Part shown: positions 33,638-48,234 of the stretch, piece by piece
Position numbering within the stretch: position 1 is the first letter of the stretch
How the letters are laid out: each line of letters begins with the position of its first letter
From: Sistotremastrum niveocremeum HHB9708
Lineage: Eukaryota > Basidiomycota > Agaricomycetes > Sistotremastrales > Sistotremastraceae
Direction of reading: 5' to 3'
NCBI GenBank assembly: GCA_001630475.1
Contig: KV419396.1
Coordinates: 1,265,532 to 1,329,531 of the forward strand
DNA length: 64,000 nt
The notes under the pieces: generated by a model
Databases searched by the model: none
Seen by the model: only the letters and a program-made list of their open reading frames with translations
Told to the model about the DNA's origin: nothing
Made by a program: the position numbers and the translations under genes

Positions 33638-35892
33638 ATGTTGCTTGGATCAAGAACTAAGCAAGTCAATAGCTACGGAAAACGAAATCGCCGAGTCATT
33701 GTAGTTGATGACGACCAGTTTTCAAAACAAGACAGCGCACCTCTTAGGCAACAAAGCACTGGTACTCTTTCGAAAGCAGTGCTAGCCAAGCAGCAAATAT
33801 CGAAGGTGCCACTTTCGCCTATCGTTGCGCTCGTGCAGAACGTTCCCAAGTTGCCAAACGGTAAAACTCGGGGAAAGGAACGTATGGTGTCAACGCCCAA
33901 CAGGTTTCCTTTGGGGCTCAAGAATCCCAACGCGTTGGATTCTCCTGTGATCAATCGTCATGCCAGTACTGGGAAGCTTCCAGGGACTCCAAACCATCAT
34001 CGCGGCTTTACTCCCTTTGTTGATGTCGAGATCACCGTATTCGACAATACAACCAACCGACGAGTGAGCCAGGAGCACAGGGTTATCTCGCCGCGGCAAA
34101 ACGTCATCGTTATCGACAGTGATAGCGAGGATGACGTTGTTGCAGTCAAACCTGCACGTCGCCCCCACGGTAGAAACGCGATTGTGATCAGTGACGACGA
34201 GGAGGAAGAGCAGGAGGAGGGGCCAGTCATTCCACGTCCGCAATTCCAGACCCCTCCTCGACAGCCTTTGCTGAAGTCCCGCGTCAACACCCTCAAATCC
34301 CAACTCCCAGCTTTCTCTCCACGTCGAACTCGCACACGCAGTAAACAGATTCTACAACAACAGACTATCGAAAAACGCAAACCATCTCCTATCCGCCAAT
34401 TAAGCCCTATCGTTACCCCTCCTGCTTCTGCCTCTCCTTCCCCAGCGCCACGAAGTCCCTCCCCACCACCTTGCGTCACAGCGCCTCAACCCGCTCATCT
34501 TCTCCCTATACTGACTGAGTGCGGTCAAACGGAGCCTTATGGATTTGATTCATTTCTTTCCATGTTTTCCGCCGATGAATCCCATAGATCGCCTCCAAAA
34601 GAGCCATTCTATTGGAAGATCGGTGAAGCGAGCTATTCCGAAGTCTTCGGATGTGGCGATCTTGTCTTGAAAATTATTCCTCTTCGAGACGAGAGCGGCA
34701 ATCCTCAGGGTACCCAGGATGAAGACGAGGAGTGGCCATTTGAGAGTGATGCGGCAGATGTTCTCCGAGAGATAATCACTACCAGGGCTACGGGCGAGCT
34801 TTCTGCTGGCTTTGTCAAATTGCTGAAGTCAGTGTTTGCATCATTCCAACGATACGTGGCTAAGTATGCATTTCTACAGGTCGTTTATAGTCAAGGGAAA
34901 ATATCCTCAGGCATTGCTCGATCTTTGGGACCACTATCATGAGAAGAAAGGCAGCGAGAGCATTCGGCCAGGTATGAGAGCTACCGCTTTTCCGAGAATG
35001 AGTCTTCATGAAAACCATGCAGATTGTTTCCCTGGTAGTCAAACATACGCCATCATTGTACTACCCAATGGAGGGCCTGATCTCGAAGCCTACGACTTCC
35101 GGCTTCTCAACCCGAAATGCCCATGGAGAAAAGCGTGCGAGATCTTCTGGCAGATTGTGTCTGCCTTGCAGAAGGCAGAAAACTTAATAAGATTCGAGGT
35201 ACGATGGGTTTTGATTTTAGATTTCTGAAATTAAAGTTCGATTAGCATCGCGACCTGCACTGGGGCCAAATTCTTGTCAAGGATTTACAAATTCAGGGTA
35301 TCAACGAGTCATCCCACACTGTCAATCTCAGAGGAGAACTCGCAGTCCAGGTCCTGGTCATAGACTTGGGGCTTGCGAGGATGGATGCAGGAGATGGAGA
35401 AAACTGCGAAGCTCGATGGACGGAATTTGACGAAGCAATTTTCGAAGGCGAAGGTATTTATTCAGCGTACCATTTCAGTCCATTTTGCTCATCCCTCTAA
35501 GGCGAATATCAGTATGACATTTATAGGATGATGAAAGTACATCTTAAAAGTGATTGGGGATCATATAATCCATTGACAAACATAATGGTGAGTTGAGCAC
35601 TCACGCACTAGTCCTCTGTCATTCATTTCTCCCCAAGTGGATGCATTATTTATGTGATAAACTCCTTCATGCTAAGCGCCTGCCTGTGCCCACGCGTTCC
35701 AGATCACGTAGCAAAGAGCCTTCAGCGCTTCAACAGTCGGAGCGAGCCTATTTTGAATCTCTGATAGAGCTCGAGAAAATCCTCAAGAAGAGCATCGAGG
35801 TGAAAAGGGGAAGGAAGCCGAAGATCTTGATCAGCAGTGCCGATGAACTATGGCAGCTTGGCGTTCAACGCCAGTGGGTTGAAGATATTTAG
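33638..35892 (+). CDS. haspin-family histone H3 Thr3 kinase
   Basis: Mitotic kinase that phosphorylates histone H3 Thr3 to recruit the chromosomal passenger complex. Six exons (33638-34827, 34880-34971, 35023-35198, 35246-35453, 35502-35587, 35638-35892) give 668 residues. The first about 300 residues are disordered and basic, with SIM-like acidic-hydrophobic motifs (NVIVIDSDSEDDVV, NAIVISDDEEEEQEE). The kinase domain shows KIGEASYSEVFGCGDLVLKI (P-loop and catalytic Lys), VKGKYPQALLDLWDHYHEKK, YAIIVLPNGGPDLEAYDF, catalytic HRDLHWGQILVKD and VLVIDLGLARMD in place of the usual DFG, as haspins have. GEYQYDIYRMMKVHLKSDWG and an unusual C-terminal lobe (WMHYLCDKLLHA) complete it. The two SUMO-interaction-like motifs are my reading, not demonstrated. 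Confidence 0.95.
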
Positions 35893-35977
35893 TGACTGGG
35901 CGTATGTGCATCGTCTTTTCATGTTTACTTTGGATCATCTGTACATGTCACATGCCGTAGGGCACTTTATCTATCAT

Positions 35978-37272
<1,295 letters not shown>

Positions 37273-37390
37273 GCTTTTAATCCGATAATGCCGACGAGTC
37301 CGATGCGACTTGTACCAGCAATAAGAATTATGTAATCCATTCTACTAAGAAACAAAAAAGCGTACTCCTACTGATAGATGCTAAAGACGC

Positions 37391-38958
37391 TCAGACTTTT
37401 CTTCGTCTTTCATTAGGATTTTTTCTTCCATGCCCAATCCGTGGCATGCCGTCCGCCCCTCGCCTGCCTTTGCCGCCTGCACCAACGGACAACATCTCGG
37501 GCACCCAGTCGGGATCCATCCACAGACCAACTTTCGCAGTTTCGCCCTCCTTAGCATTCTGCACAGCTTGTCGAAGTTTCTTGTCTTCTCTATCCCTTTT
37601 GCCTTTGTCCATTTTTTCTGCGCGCATCCATTCGGCCTGGTCTTCTCGTAGAATAAGCCCTTCACCCGGACCAGTTTTCGAAGTACCGGGTTTAGGTGAA
37701 GGAATGGAATAAACCGTTCCACGGTTCTTGTACTGGAAATTCTTTTTGAGGTGAACTTTCAGCTGACTTGGCCCACCATCCTTCCCGGAAGTGACTGAAA
37801 CAGATGTCCGCAATAAAGTGGGATTGCCACACGACGGACAGAATTTCTTCGACATATCTTTGCATAACCTGAAGAGAGTTCCCAATGTCAAAGATTATCC
37901 TGTTGTGCCGGAGAAATCATGGAGAACTTACTTGAAACAAGCATGGCATCTGAGGACCCAACTCTTCACAGTGGCTATTCGCTTCCCCTGAACATCGATA
38001 AGATTCAATCCCATTTGCAACAAGACATTCTGCATTGCAAAGTCCGCGGTCATACATCCAACTTCCACCTGAGCCACAGGAGCCTTTGGCCTCGAGGGCG
38101 TGTCCGGCAGGAGGTGGAGGGCACGGGATTTGTGAAGTGCGACATTGGACGGAGTGATCCATTCTCCTTCTCCATCGTCCGACGCAGAGTCGGGATCTTC
38201 AAAGGCAGGTTCTTGTTGAGGTAAAGATGCCAGAGGCGCCTCGGAGGCAAGACTTTCGCGAGGGAACTCTTTCGCCATATCTGCTTCAGTTACGTTCGGC
38301 TCGTTTGTCGGGATATCATCCTGGATGGTAGCCATTTCCAAAGACGCTGAAAGGTCCGAAGTAGCCGTTTGATCCTTCGCCAGGAGAGAGTCAGTTCCAG
38401 ACTCGGATGGTGTTGAGTCCGAGTCTTCGGACGATTCTTCGACCTCTTCTGGAGGAGCATATTCATCTTCGGGAATTTGCTGGTTTGGGGTGGACAGGGG
38501 CTCTGTCTTGATTGCCGTCATGATGAGAACCACAACCAACATAAGGAGCTCTTACATCCTTTCGTTCACTCGATTCGATTTGCCGCTTGTGTTCTTCGTT
38601 TAGCGCACAAGTAAGAGCCAGAACATGGATATCGGCTTGTGAGAGGACAGAGAAGTCACCAGTCTTCTTTGCGGCCTGAGTGACTGGAGAAAACGTTAGA
38701 GTAAACTTTGGCTGCGATCGACAACCGCTGCGCACCTTTGTTGTAGGACAACAAGTCGGCCGCTCGCACTTCGACGTTTACTCCATTTAAGGCTAATTTT
38801 TCGAAATATTCTCTGACTTTCTTGTCCTTCAGCTCAGCTATAACCTGAGGAACAGTCACATAGTGTTCTGCTAATCCACGCAAGGGAGCGAGTGAGAGCA
38901 AGGGTCCGGCATCGAGCACAAGATTTTTTACAGGCGGCTTCGCAGAGACAGAGGCCAT
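37391..38958 (-). CDS. NOB1: NOB1, endonuclease of 20S pre-rRNA (18S 3'-end maturation)
   Basis: PIN-domain endonuclease that makes the 3' end of 18S rRNA in cytoplasmic pre-40S particles. Four exons (38958-38736, 38683-38556, 38506-37932, 37868-37391) give 467 residues. The PIN domain starts with NLVLDAGPLLSLAPLRGLAE (catalytic Asp) and continues SQADIHVLALTCALNEEHKR. An acidic Ser/Glu-rich linker follows. The C-terminal zinc ribbon reads CHACFKLCKDMSKKFCPSCG (two CxxC pairs), preceded by DFAMQNVLLQMGLNL and followed by the family block KNFQYKNRGTVYSIPSPKPG and DPDWVPEMLSV. The intron ending at 38507 uses an AAG acceptor. Tandem with LEU2 on -. Confidence 0.95.
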
Positions 38959-39146
38959 TGTTTACGGTTGCTTGGCGGCGCTCAAATGCTCAGGGTCTCT
39001 GCGAAGTCAGACGGATTCATTCTTTGAAGCCAGTGTAAGCATGGAAGGTATAACGAGACATGATAAATACGATAGTGAGTTGTATTAATTCCCCAAAGCG
39101 ACGGGAGAGGACTAAAGACGCGAGAAATGGTATATACATGAGTTCA

Positions 39147-40036
39147 TCACCAGAATCTCCACCAGAGGAAGATGATAACCACGAATCCAATGGCGCCGAG
39201 AGGAGCGTATTGTCGAATCAAGGCGTTGATATTCACTTGGCGAGCCGCCTTGCGATATTTTTCAGACTCTGAACGCAATGAAGTTGACAAATGTGACATT
39301 TCTATCACGCGCAATGGCACTTCAGCTGGATATCCAGTTCCGGTATTCGATTGAGGACTCACTGTCTAATGAATCCCCTCTCCAAAGTAACTCTTCCATG
39401 TTCTTGGTCATTATCCGAGTGACGTCTTGCAAATCCTCGTTCAGCACTTCCAGGTTATTTTGTGATGTGGATGCTGCTGTTGCGGTCCGAGAATCCTGGT
39501 ACAGTCGAGCGGTTTTTGACATGAAAGTATCTAAAGCATCGTTAGATGGACGTCGATTGACGCGAAGATCCAAGCATGCGCACCAAAGCCCACGAATGCA
39601 TACGGCTTCCGCACTGTATCCACCTTCGCTCCATATGATTGGTTGAACTCTTTCGACAGCTCGTCGAGGTAAAGGAAGGCAAGCTTTCGAGGGTATGATT
39701 TCTCAGCAATAGTGAGGTAGACAACATTGTCCGCGATTAAATAGCTGGTAAGGAAAGCAACCATGAGTCGTGTCGGGAACATCCCATAAGTCGCGTACGC
39801 ACTGGAATGTATAGGGACCATTCTCAATGCTACATCTAGGCTCAGAATTTGGCGTTATTCGTTGGAATATCAGTTTGCATTCCCGTTTGTGGTCTTGTAA
39901 GGCCTGCTCTGTCTAAAAGCTCGTCAGGCACAGGCACACGCTCCATAATCCATGGGAAACTCACCTGCTCATCATCTACGGTGGCAGCGAGAGGTAGTCC
40001 ATCTGATGCCCTTGCTATGACTGTTGAGCGCACCAT
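39147..40036 (-). CDS. SEC22: R-SNARE SEC22 (ER-Golgi transport)
   Basis: Vesicle SNARE of ER-Golgi traffic in both directions. Five exons (40036-39965, 39903-39803, 39744-39584, 39530-39363, 39301-39147) give 218 residues, the standard length. An N-terminal longin domain reads MVRSTVIARASDGLPLAATV, LIFQRITPNSEPRCSIENGP, ADNVVYLTIAEKSYPRKLAF and YLDELSKEF. The SNARE helix is NLEVLNEDLQDVTRIMTKNM, with the zero-layer Arg in ELLWRGDSLD, followed by MSHLSTSLRSESEKYRKAAR and a tail anchor (APLGAIGFVVIIFLWWRFW). The exon phases agree. Divergent from MPO1 (139 bases between start codons). Confidence 0.95.
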
Positions 40037-40175
40037 TGAGACAGCGTCTGGGGTTGACGTGGAGGGCGAGTGTGATTTCGAGTGTCGGCTTCCGGCTCCA
40101 GATATTCGGCTGACCGAGCTCACGGTGCCTCGCGAGCACTTGTCTCAAACGACCATCACTCACGATTCTAACAAC

Positions 40176-40990
40176 ATGAAGGCTTTTGACGTTGACCATC
40201 AAGTAAGTTGGTTGTATTGCATTCTGATTATGTGAAGTTGAACGATTCCTTTCAGTTGAGTTTCTATGGCTCATACCATAATAACAAAGTCAATATCATC
40301 ATTCACACCATTTGTGTGCCTCTCATCCTCTGGTACGTGTCCTTCTATGTCCTCTGTTTTATCTAATTGAATTTATGGACATTTATAGGTCCGCCTTTGT
40401 TTTTGGATCATTGATTCCGACGCCATGGCCAGCCAACGTGCTGCCTACTATCCAGTTGACCAGTAATCTTGTGTTCCAACCGAATGTCCCTGCTCTTGTC
40501 GCTTCCATATACCAACTCTACTATTTCGTTCTTGAACCCACAGCAGCCGTACGTGAAGAACTGGTCTCCGTAAACCCTCCACCAAATTCCTGCTAACATG
40601 GATTCATAGCTCCTCTATGTTCCTCAGATGATTTTCATGGTTCTTCACGCTACTGCATTCTCCCATGCTGCCAACGGAATCAAAATTGCTGCTTGGATAC
40701 ATTTCTTCAGTTGGATCGCACAGTTCATCGGGCATGGTGTAGCCGAACGCCGAGCTCCCGCGCTTTTGGATAATATCCTTCAAGGTATTTCTCACTCTTT
40801 GACAGGGATCCACAAAAATTCACGTCAAATGGCAGCATTCGTGTTAGCTCCCTTCTTCGTTCACCTCGAGACTCTCTTCACATTAGGCTATAATCCTGGT
40901 TTACACAAGCGCATCCAGAATAACGTCGGTTTGGAAATCGCCAAGTTTCGCAAAGCAGAAGCTGAGAAGAAACGGGCTAAGACGGCGTAG
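40176..40990 (+). CDS. MPO1: MPO1-like (DUF962/YGL010w) ER dioxygenase
   Basis: Yeast MPO1 is an Fe2+-dependent dioxygenase of the ER membrane that shortens 2-hydroxy fatty acids in phytosphingosine breakdown. Five exons (40176-40202, 40256-40332, 40389-40548, 40610-40784, 40836-40990) give 197 residues. The family pattern is clear: FYGSYHNNKVNIIIHTICVP (paired His), a second membrane pair, HATAFSHAANGIKIAAWIHF, then SWIAQFIGHGVAERRAPALL and LAPFFVHLETLFTLGYNPGL. Several hydrophobic segments fit a multi-pass ER protein, and the C-terminus is Lys-rich (EAEKKRAKTA). Enzyme activity is inferred from the family. Confidence 0.92.
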
Positions 40991-41125
40991 AGGCATCGTT
41001 TTGACCATATCTCTGTTATGTAACACTTAGGTTGATCACGAGATTACGAATGTACCATCAGTTCTCTTATTAATTAGTTACATTTTGTTTCGGGATTCTC
41101 TCCTTTGCTATCCTCTATCAACTAT

Positions 41126-43578
<2,453 letters not shown>

Positions 43579-43779
43579 TGGCATCCTCTTTCCCGTAGCT
43601 TTTCTTTTCTACATTGGGTCTCACTTGTATGTCACACGTTTGCACTATTTATTCGTTCCGATCTTCCTGCATCTTCGTCAGTCAAAGGCCGTTCGGTTAC
43701 CGAATTGCGCGAAGAAACGTGAATGTGGAGAATAAAATTGGATATAGCAAGAAAGTAAAAGATGCGTTTTGATCGATGC

Positions 43780-45443
43780 CTAAACCCCACGGTCAACCAT
43801 AACCCTCGGTTCTTTGCTTCCCACAACCGCTCTCCAAAGAATCCTGAGCGCAGCTTTGACCTCCTTTCTTCTCCGTCCACTCCGCCGCCATCCGAACCTA
43901 AGAACACCAAAGACGAACAGGAGAAAAGAGGTGTCCAAAATCAATCTTCTCAGCACGACAAGCGTAGGACTGCGAGACTGAACGGCTGCGTTCGGACGCC
44001 CGAGAAAATCGCCAAGGTACTGCAACCCTCTGAGTATCCGTGAGAGAGGATTGAAAACCAAGGACCACATTCCAAGCTGATTAGGATCCCAGTAGATATG
44101 GCCGTCCGGAGCTTGGTATCGCCCCATGGCCGTGGGAGAGCTTCCTCGCTCTAATCTCTCTAAGCGCTCTGTAATAGCAGCGAGATGGTCCTGAATGTTT
44201 TCTACTGCTCTTTCTAGAGGCGATGCGCTCATTTGGGTATGAGGTGGAGGAGCGTGGGCCATGGATGTCGGATGTGGATGACGCACAGCGGGAGAGCTTC
44301 TATATCCGGGATGAACAGCCGGTGGTATCTGACCCAAAGAAGAATGTGAAAGAGTCGGGTTCAATGGGTACGATGAGGAGGTGGGATATGCGGAGTATGA
44401 GATAGATGGAGTTTGCCTGCTCGATTCGAATGCAGATGGTGTTTGGAATCCAGGCATGGGTTGGATGGATGGGATATGGGGCGGAGGTGATGTAGCCAAT
44501 GAGCCTCCGATAGGTGTACGATATCTATTTTGCGAAGAAACGGATGAAAGAGGTCGTGTCGGAATACCCGAATGAGATCGTATGGGGACTGGTCGTAATG
44601 GTGTGTCGTGATCGTCATCGGTGATTTCGGCCTCTGAGGTTTGTTCCGGGTCTGACTCCTCGGGGATGGTGTTTCGGAAAGATGGATGGATTTGGGAGGG
44701 GTACGCATTCGGGTGTTGCGGTTGTGGGGCGACACGGAGGGGCGAGTCGGACCCTGATGAGCCGGACGAGGATGCACTACGAGTCCGTGACAGAGTACCT
44801 GTGCACGCACAGACGGAAATGAGGCCATGGAGCACAGACATAGGAAATAGAAGAAAGCAGGACGCACCACTCATGACAAGCTGTGATGGATCAACCGCGT
44901 TTGTCTCCAACTCACGCACAAGATCCCGTGCTGTCGTCTTGTCTGAATATTTCCGCAAAACCTGAGCCCTGTTTAGTGGTCGAATAAAGTTGCAATCCGG
45001 CTGGACACACTTTCTGTAGTGTTTCCACGTAAAGCAATTTGGCACTGCTGGAATCGAGATCTTTATGCTTTTCCCAAGCATCCCTTTGTTCACGAATCAG
45101 AAGACAAGTCAAACAGCACGAAAGCTTATCGCCAACTCACCACTTTGCACGTCCCAACATATCCCACATCCCCGGTCGGCTGCCCTGAACGTTTCCAACA
45201 GTAGCTGATAGTCCATAAATTAGAGAGGACGAGAGGGGCCATTCTACGCGAAACCAGCATACCCTGTTTATACAAACTTCAAAGTATGATTTAGCATGCC
45301 TTGCCCAGTGAAAGGAATCATAGTCCGATGCTGCTTTACCTATACATCGCGAGTTTCTCCTCGTAACTCGTCTGGATGGGGCCGGTTTTCGGAAGGCCCT
45401 GGACGATGGCGACCGCCCGGTCAAACTGCTCGTCAATATTCAT
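43780..45443 (-). CDS. acyl-CoA-binding-domain membrane protein (ACBD5/Atg37-like)
   Basis: Six exons (45443-45340, 45276-45263, 45204-45141, 45083-45011, 44961-44868, 44798-43780) give 455 residues. The N-terminal 90 residues are an ACBP domain: DEQFDRAVAIVQGLPKTGPI, YEEKLAMYSLYKQATVGNVQ, RPGMWDMLGRAKWDAWEKHK, and LLYVETLQKVLRKYS. A long Ser/Pro-rich linker, a coiled coil (LERAVENIQDHLAAITERLE) and one membrane helix near the C-terminus (LDTSFLLFVFGVLRFGW) with a basic tail follow. This architecture matches ACBD5 and fungal Atg37, peroxisomal membrane proteins involved in pexophagy and lipid contact sites; localisation here is inferred. A 14-base exon (45263-45276) encodes the conserved LYKQ core. 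Confidence 0.88.
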
Positions 45444-45869
45444 TACTTTCTAATGTCCCAAGAAGGGAGGAAGGGGGGAGGAGGTTCTATAGGAGAGATA
45501 CAGCAAGCCTGGAAAGAGTGTTGCTAGAAAGCCGTGCTGGCCAACCGGCGCATGTTTATCGGTTCAATCCCCGCCGCGATAACAAGCCGGGAGCGTTGTG
45601 TACAAAATTCTAGTATTAGTGCCATGCATGCGATCATTACAGAATTAGGTGAGATAATAGAACACAAATGCTTTGTATTCTGTTTGACGAGGCGAGAGGT
45701 GTAAGAATGGTACTCGCGACCATGATCTAGACGGCCTCGCTCAACATACTTGCAGGGCATATGCAGCTCGATGTTGTGGTCTCGAGGCAGCTCGCATCCA
45801 CACATAAACTCAGAGAAATACAAGTGGGCGGGCTGTCGATCGGTGACGGAAGGTGAATCAGGTCTGATC
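45444..45869. other. intergenic, no gene seen
   Basis: Holds the promoter of the acyl-CoA-binding gene and the 3' flank of MRPS34. Two stretches resemble tRNA A-box and B-box elements (near 45537 and 45558) but do not form a tRNA. No other feature. Confidence 0.45.
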
Positions 45870-46354
45870 CTATGCATCGCCAGACGGCATTGATTTTGAA
45901 GTTTGCGATGGAGTTGGTGTTGACGACATAGGTACCCAATTGTACCGTAGACCACCCTCTATCTTTTCATCGCCAGTGGGAGTTCTGGAGGTATCTGTAA
46001 CAAGTTTACCTGTGAATGAAGTCAATAAACGAGCGTAAACCACTTTCGCGATGCAATAGATTTGAGTATACACTCACCTCTCCAATACAGTCGTCCCCAA
46101 ACTTTCCCGTTTCTCGACTGATTCTTCAGACTAACCCTCGTCACCTCCCACCACGAATTATCGATGCCCTTGTGTAACCAGCGACTCTGCCGTACTCGTG
46201 CGCCTACACCATCATTGGGAAGACTGCCAACGGTCTCGAACAGATTTTTGGCTTTCGCCGTCCCTGATATTTGATTTCTTAATGTATCTCGAGTTGATCG
46301 GGACGGGATAAGTTGGATGAGAGACTTGGGAAGAATTTGTGACGGCGGTGGCAT
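45870..46354 (-). CDS. MRPS34: mitochondrial small-subunit ribosomal protein mS34-like
   Basis: Two exons (46354-46078, 46009-45870) give 138 residues. The core NLFETVGSLPNDGVGARVRQ, SRWLHKGIDNSWWEVTRVSL and GKVWGRLYWRGK has the pattern of mS34 proteins (LFE..., GVG..V....W, YW...R, G..WG....G). The N-terminus is basic, as expected for mitochondrial import, and the C-terminus is Ser/Thr/Pro-rich. It would be a protein of the mitochondrial small ribosomal subunit. Its ATG lies 49 bases from the divergent GatC gene, itself a mitochondrial translation factor, which supports the assignment. The family match is by eye. Confidence 0.75.
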
Positions 46355-46403
46355 ATTTTCAGGTCTTGAACGCGGTTTAGAACCCCGCTGCTACCGTTTC
46401 GCC
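46355..46403. promoter_or_regulatory. 49-base bidirectional promoter/5' leader between MRPS34 and GatC
   Basis: Only 49 bases lie between the two start codons, so the core promoters must overlap each other or extend into coding sequence. No TATA box is seen. Shared control of two mitochondrial translation genes is a reasonable inference. Confidence 0.5.
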
Positions 46404-46769
46404 ATGTCTTCTGTCGCTCGACTGGCACGCTCCAGGGGCATCCTCTCAGCGCGACAATATTCTAAACGAGCGTTACCATCTCTTCCTGAAGTTGAAGTGG
46501 ATGAATTAGGGGTACCCGTAAGACCTACGTGGTCGGTCAACGAACTATTGTCTTCATATCCAAAACCAACACTTTCCGATGAAAAATTCAAACGATTACA
46601 CGAGCTTTCTGCTCTCGTGCCTCCTCAGGAAGGGACGCCGGAACATGCTGAGCTGAAGTCGAGGATGGAAGAGCTCATACGGCTCGTCGAAGCTGTCAAA
46701 TTGGTTGATACATCGTCCGTGGCGGATCCACTGGCGTCTCCTTTCTCAGACGAGGAACTCAAGTCATGA
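46404..46769 (+). CDS. gatC: mitochondrial glutamyl-tRNA(Gln) amidotransferase subunit C-like
   Basis: Subunit of GatCAB (or its fungal equivalent), which converts Glu-tRNA(Gln) to Gln-tRNA(Gln) in mitochondria. A single exon gives 121 residues. A basic N-terminus (MSSVARLARSRGILSARQYS) is a likely presequence, followed by VRPTWSVNELLSSYPKPTLS, EKFKRLHELSALVPP, and the GatC helix RMEELIRLVEAVKLVDTSSV, ADPLASPFSDEEL. A weak alternative donor at 46762 with acceptor at 46851 would replace the last residues by KKHPFNSGQEIP. Divergent from MRPS34. Confidence 0.8.
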   Translation: MSSVARLARSRGILSARQYSKRALPSLPEVEVDELGVPVRPTWSVNELLSSYPKPTLSDEKFKRLHELSALVPPQEGTPEHAELKSRMEELIRLVEAVKLVDTSSVADPLASPFSDEELKS

Positions 46770-47046
46770 GTGGATTCTAAAGTGAAGATACTGTCATCCT
46801 TTCTGAGGCTATACCTGCATACTAATCGTGTTTTCCTACAGGAAACATCCATTTAATTCAGGTCAAGAGATCCCATAACGTGCTAATCGGACCCTCATAT
46901 TAGAGGATCTTACTATCTTATTGATCTTATTCGTGATATGTATCTGTATATTAGTACATCGATTAAACGTCGCCTAATGCACGTGCAGACTCTGATTGAA
47001 GCTATTGCCTTCAACTGAGATGATTTGTAACTCCGCCGTCTCCGTC

Positions 47047-47960
47047 ATGTCGTCTCGAAATTCTCCTGAGCCCAATCCAGTAGAGAACGACGCTCCATCG
47101 AACGCCTCTGAACAAGAGGAGGAACTCGCTGGCTCAGATGAAGATGAGCAGCAAGAACCCGTTGCTGGCCCATCCAACCCAGAAAAGAGCAAAGTGTTAA
47201 CCAAGGAAGCTCTGACCGATTTCCAAGCCGCACAGGAAAAAGCTGGCATCATCTATATCTCGCGAATCCCGCCTGGGATGCAGCCAGCGAAGGTTCGACA
47301 TCTGATGAGTGCGTACGGAGAGATTGGAAGGGTGTTCTTGCAACAAGAAGGTATGTGACGCCGTTCCATGTACGTGCTAAGTTTTGAGGTGTGGACAGAT
47401 CCCAAGCGGGCACATTTGCGTCGGAAGCATACCACGACGAAGAAAGCTCACTATACCGAAGGTTGGGTTGAGTTCAAGAATAAAAAAATTGCGAGAAGAG
47501 TCGCAGAGATGTTGAATGCTCAACCTATCGGAGGCAAGAAAGGCAGTAGATGGCGAGACGATGTATGGTCCATGAAATATCTCCCGCGGTTCAAATGGTA
47601 TATGCTCACGGAACAAGTCGGTGAGTATCGGACCAGATTCTGCATGAGGCTGGAAACTAATTATCATTCATTTTTTCAGCTCATGAGAGTGCTATGCACA
47701 CAGCTAAACTACGCGTTGAACTCAACCAATCTCGCGCTGAACAACATGATTATTTGCGTCAAGTTGAACTCGCGCGGGTGTTGGAGAAGCGGGAAAAGAA
47801 GAAAAAGGAGAAGGAGGGAGACGACGCAACGATCACAAAATCTGTGAGCCCGCCTGCAAAGCGCAAGGAGAGACCTGACAATGGAACAACTCCAAAGCGG
47901 CGGAAACTAGACGCAGAGGACGGCAGTGGCTTGGATAGAGTATTAGAATCTGTATTTTAG
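47047..47960 (+). CDS. ESF2: ESF2/ABT1-like pre-rRNA processing factor
   Basis: Nucleolar RNA-binding factor of the SSU processome that activates the helicase Dbp8 during 18S rRNA maturation. Three exons (47047-47350, 47399-47620, 47680-47960) give 268 residues. An acidic N-terminus precedes a single RRM-like domain with [20 protein letters not shown] (RNP2 region), [34 protein letters not shown] and the conserved [25 protein letters not shown] basic coiled tail ([14 protein letters not shown], then [20 protein letters not shown]) follows. These blocks are diagnostic for ESF2/ABT1. The ATG at 47047 is chosen over the in-frame upstream ATG at 46996 because MSSRNSPEP starts the typical acidic region. 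Confidence 0.92.
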
Positions 47961-48234
47961 TGGAATATTCGCGAAAATATTCGGAGTTTGAAGTTGGACA
48001 AGAGAGAGCGGAAGCGGGAGTGTCTGTTCTTCATCGACGCCTCGTCCAAGACGACGTGAACCTCGCGTTCGAGTGCAGTTGATCTTCACTGAGGTCTGTT
48101 ATTCCAAATGCTCGCTCTCATACTCGTCGCAGCCTCTGATCTCTGGCTCCTTTGTTCTCGTAAAGTCGACCCATCTCTTCCGTCTTTGCTCTCTTCTCCA
48201 CCCTAGTGTCTTTCTCTTGCTCACAACACTGACC

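Noticed and set aside
34000-34480. Minus-strand open frames inside haspin exon 1
   Set aside because: They mirror the low-complexity haspin N-terminus and have no independent start or family.
45530-45590. tRNA-like A-box (TGGCCAACCGG) and B-box (GGTTCAATCCC)
   Set aside because: The boxes are only about 20 bases apart, the T-stem does not pair, and no acceptor stem can be formed, so neither a tRNA nor a tRNA-derived SINE is supported.
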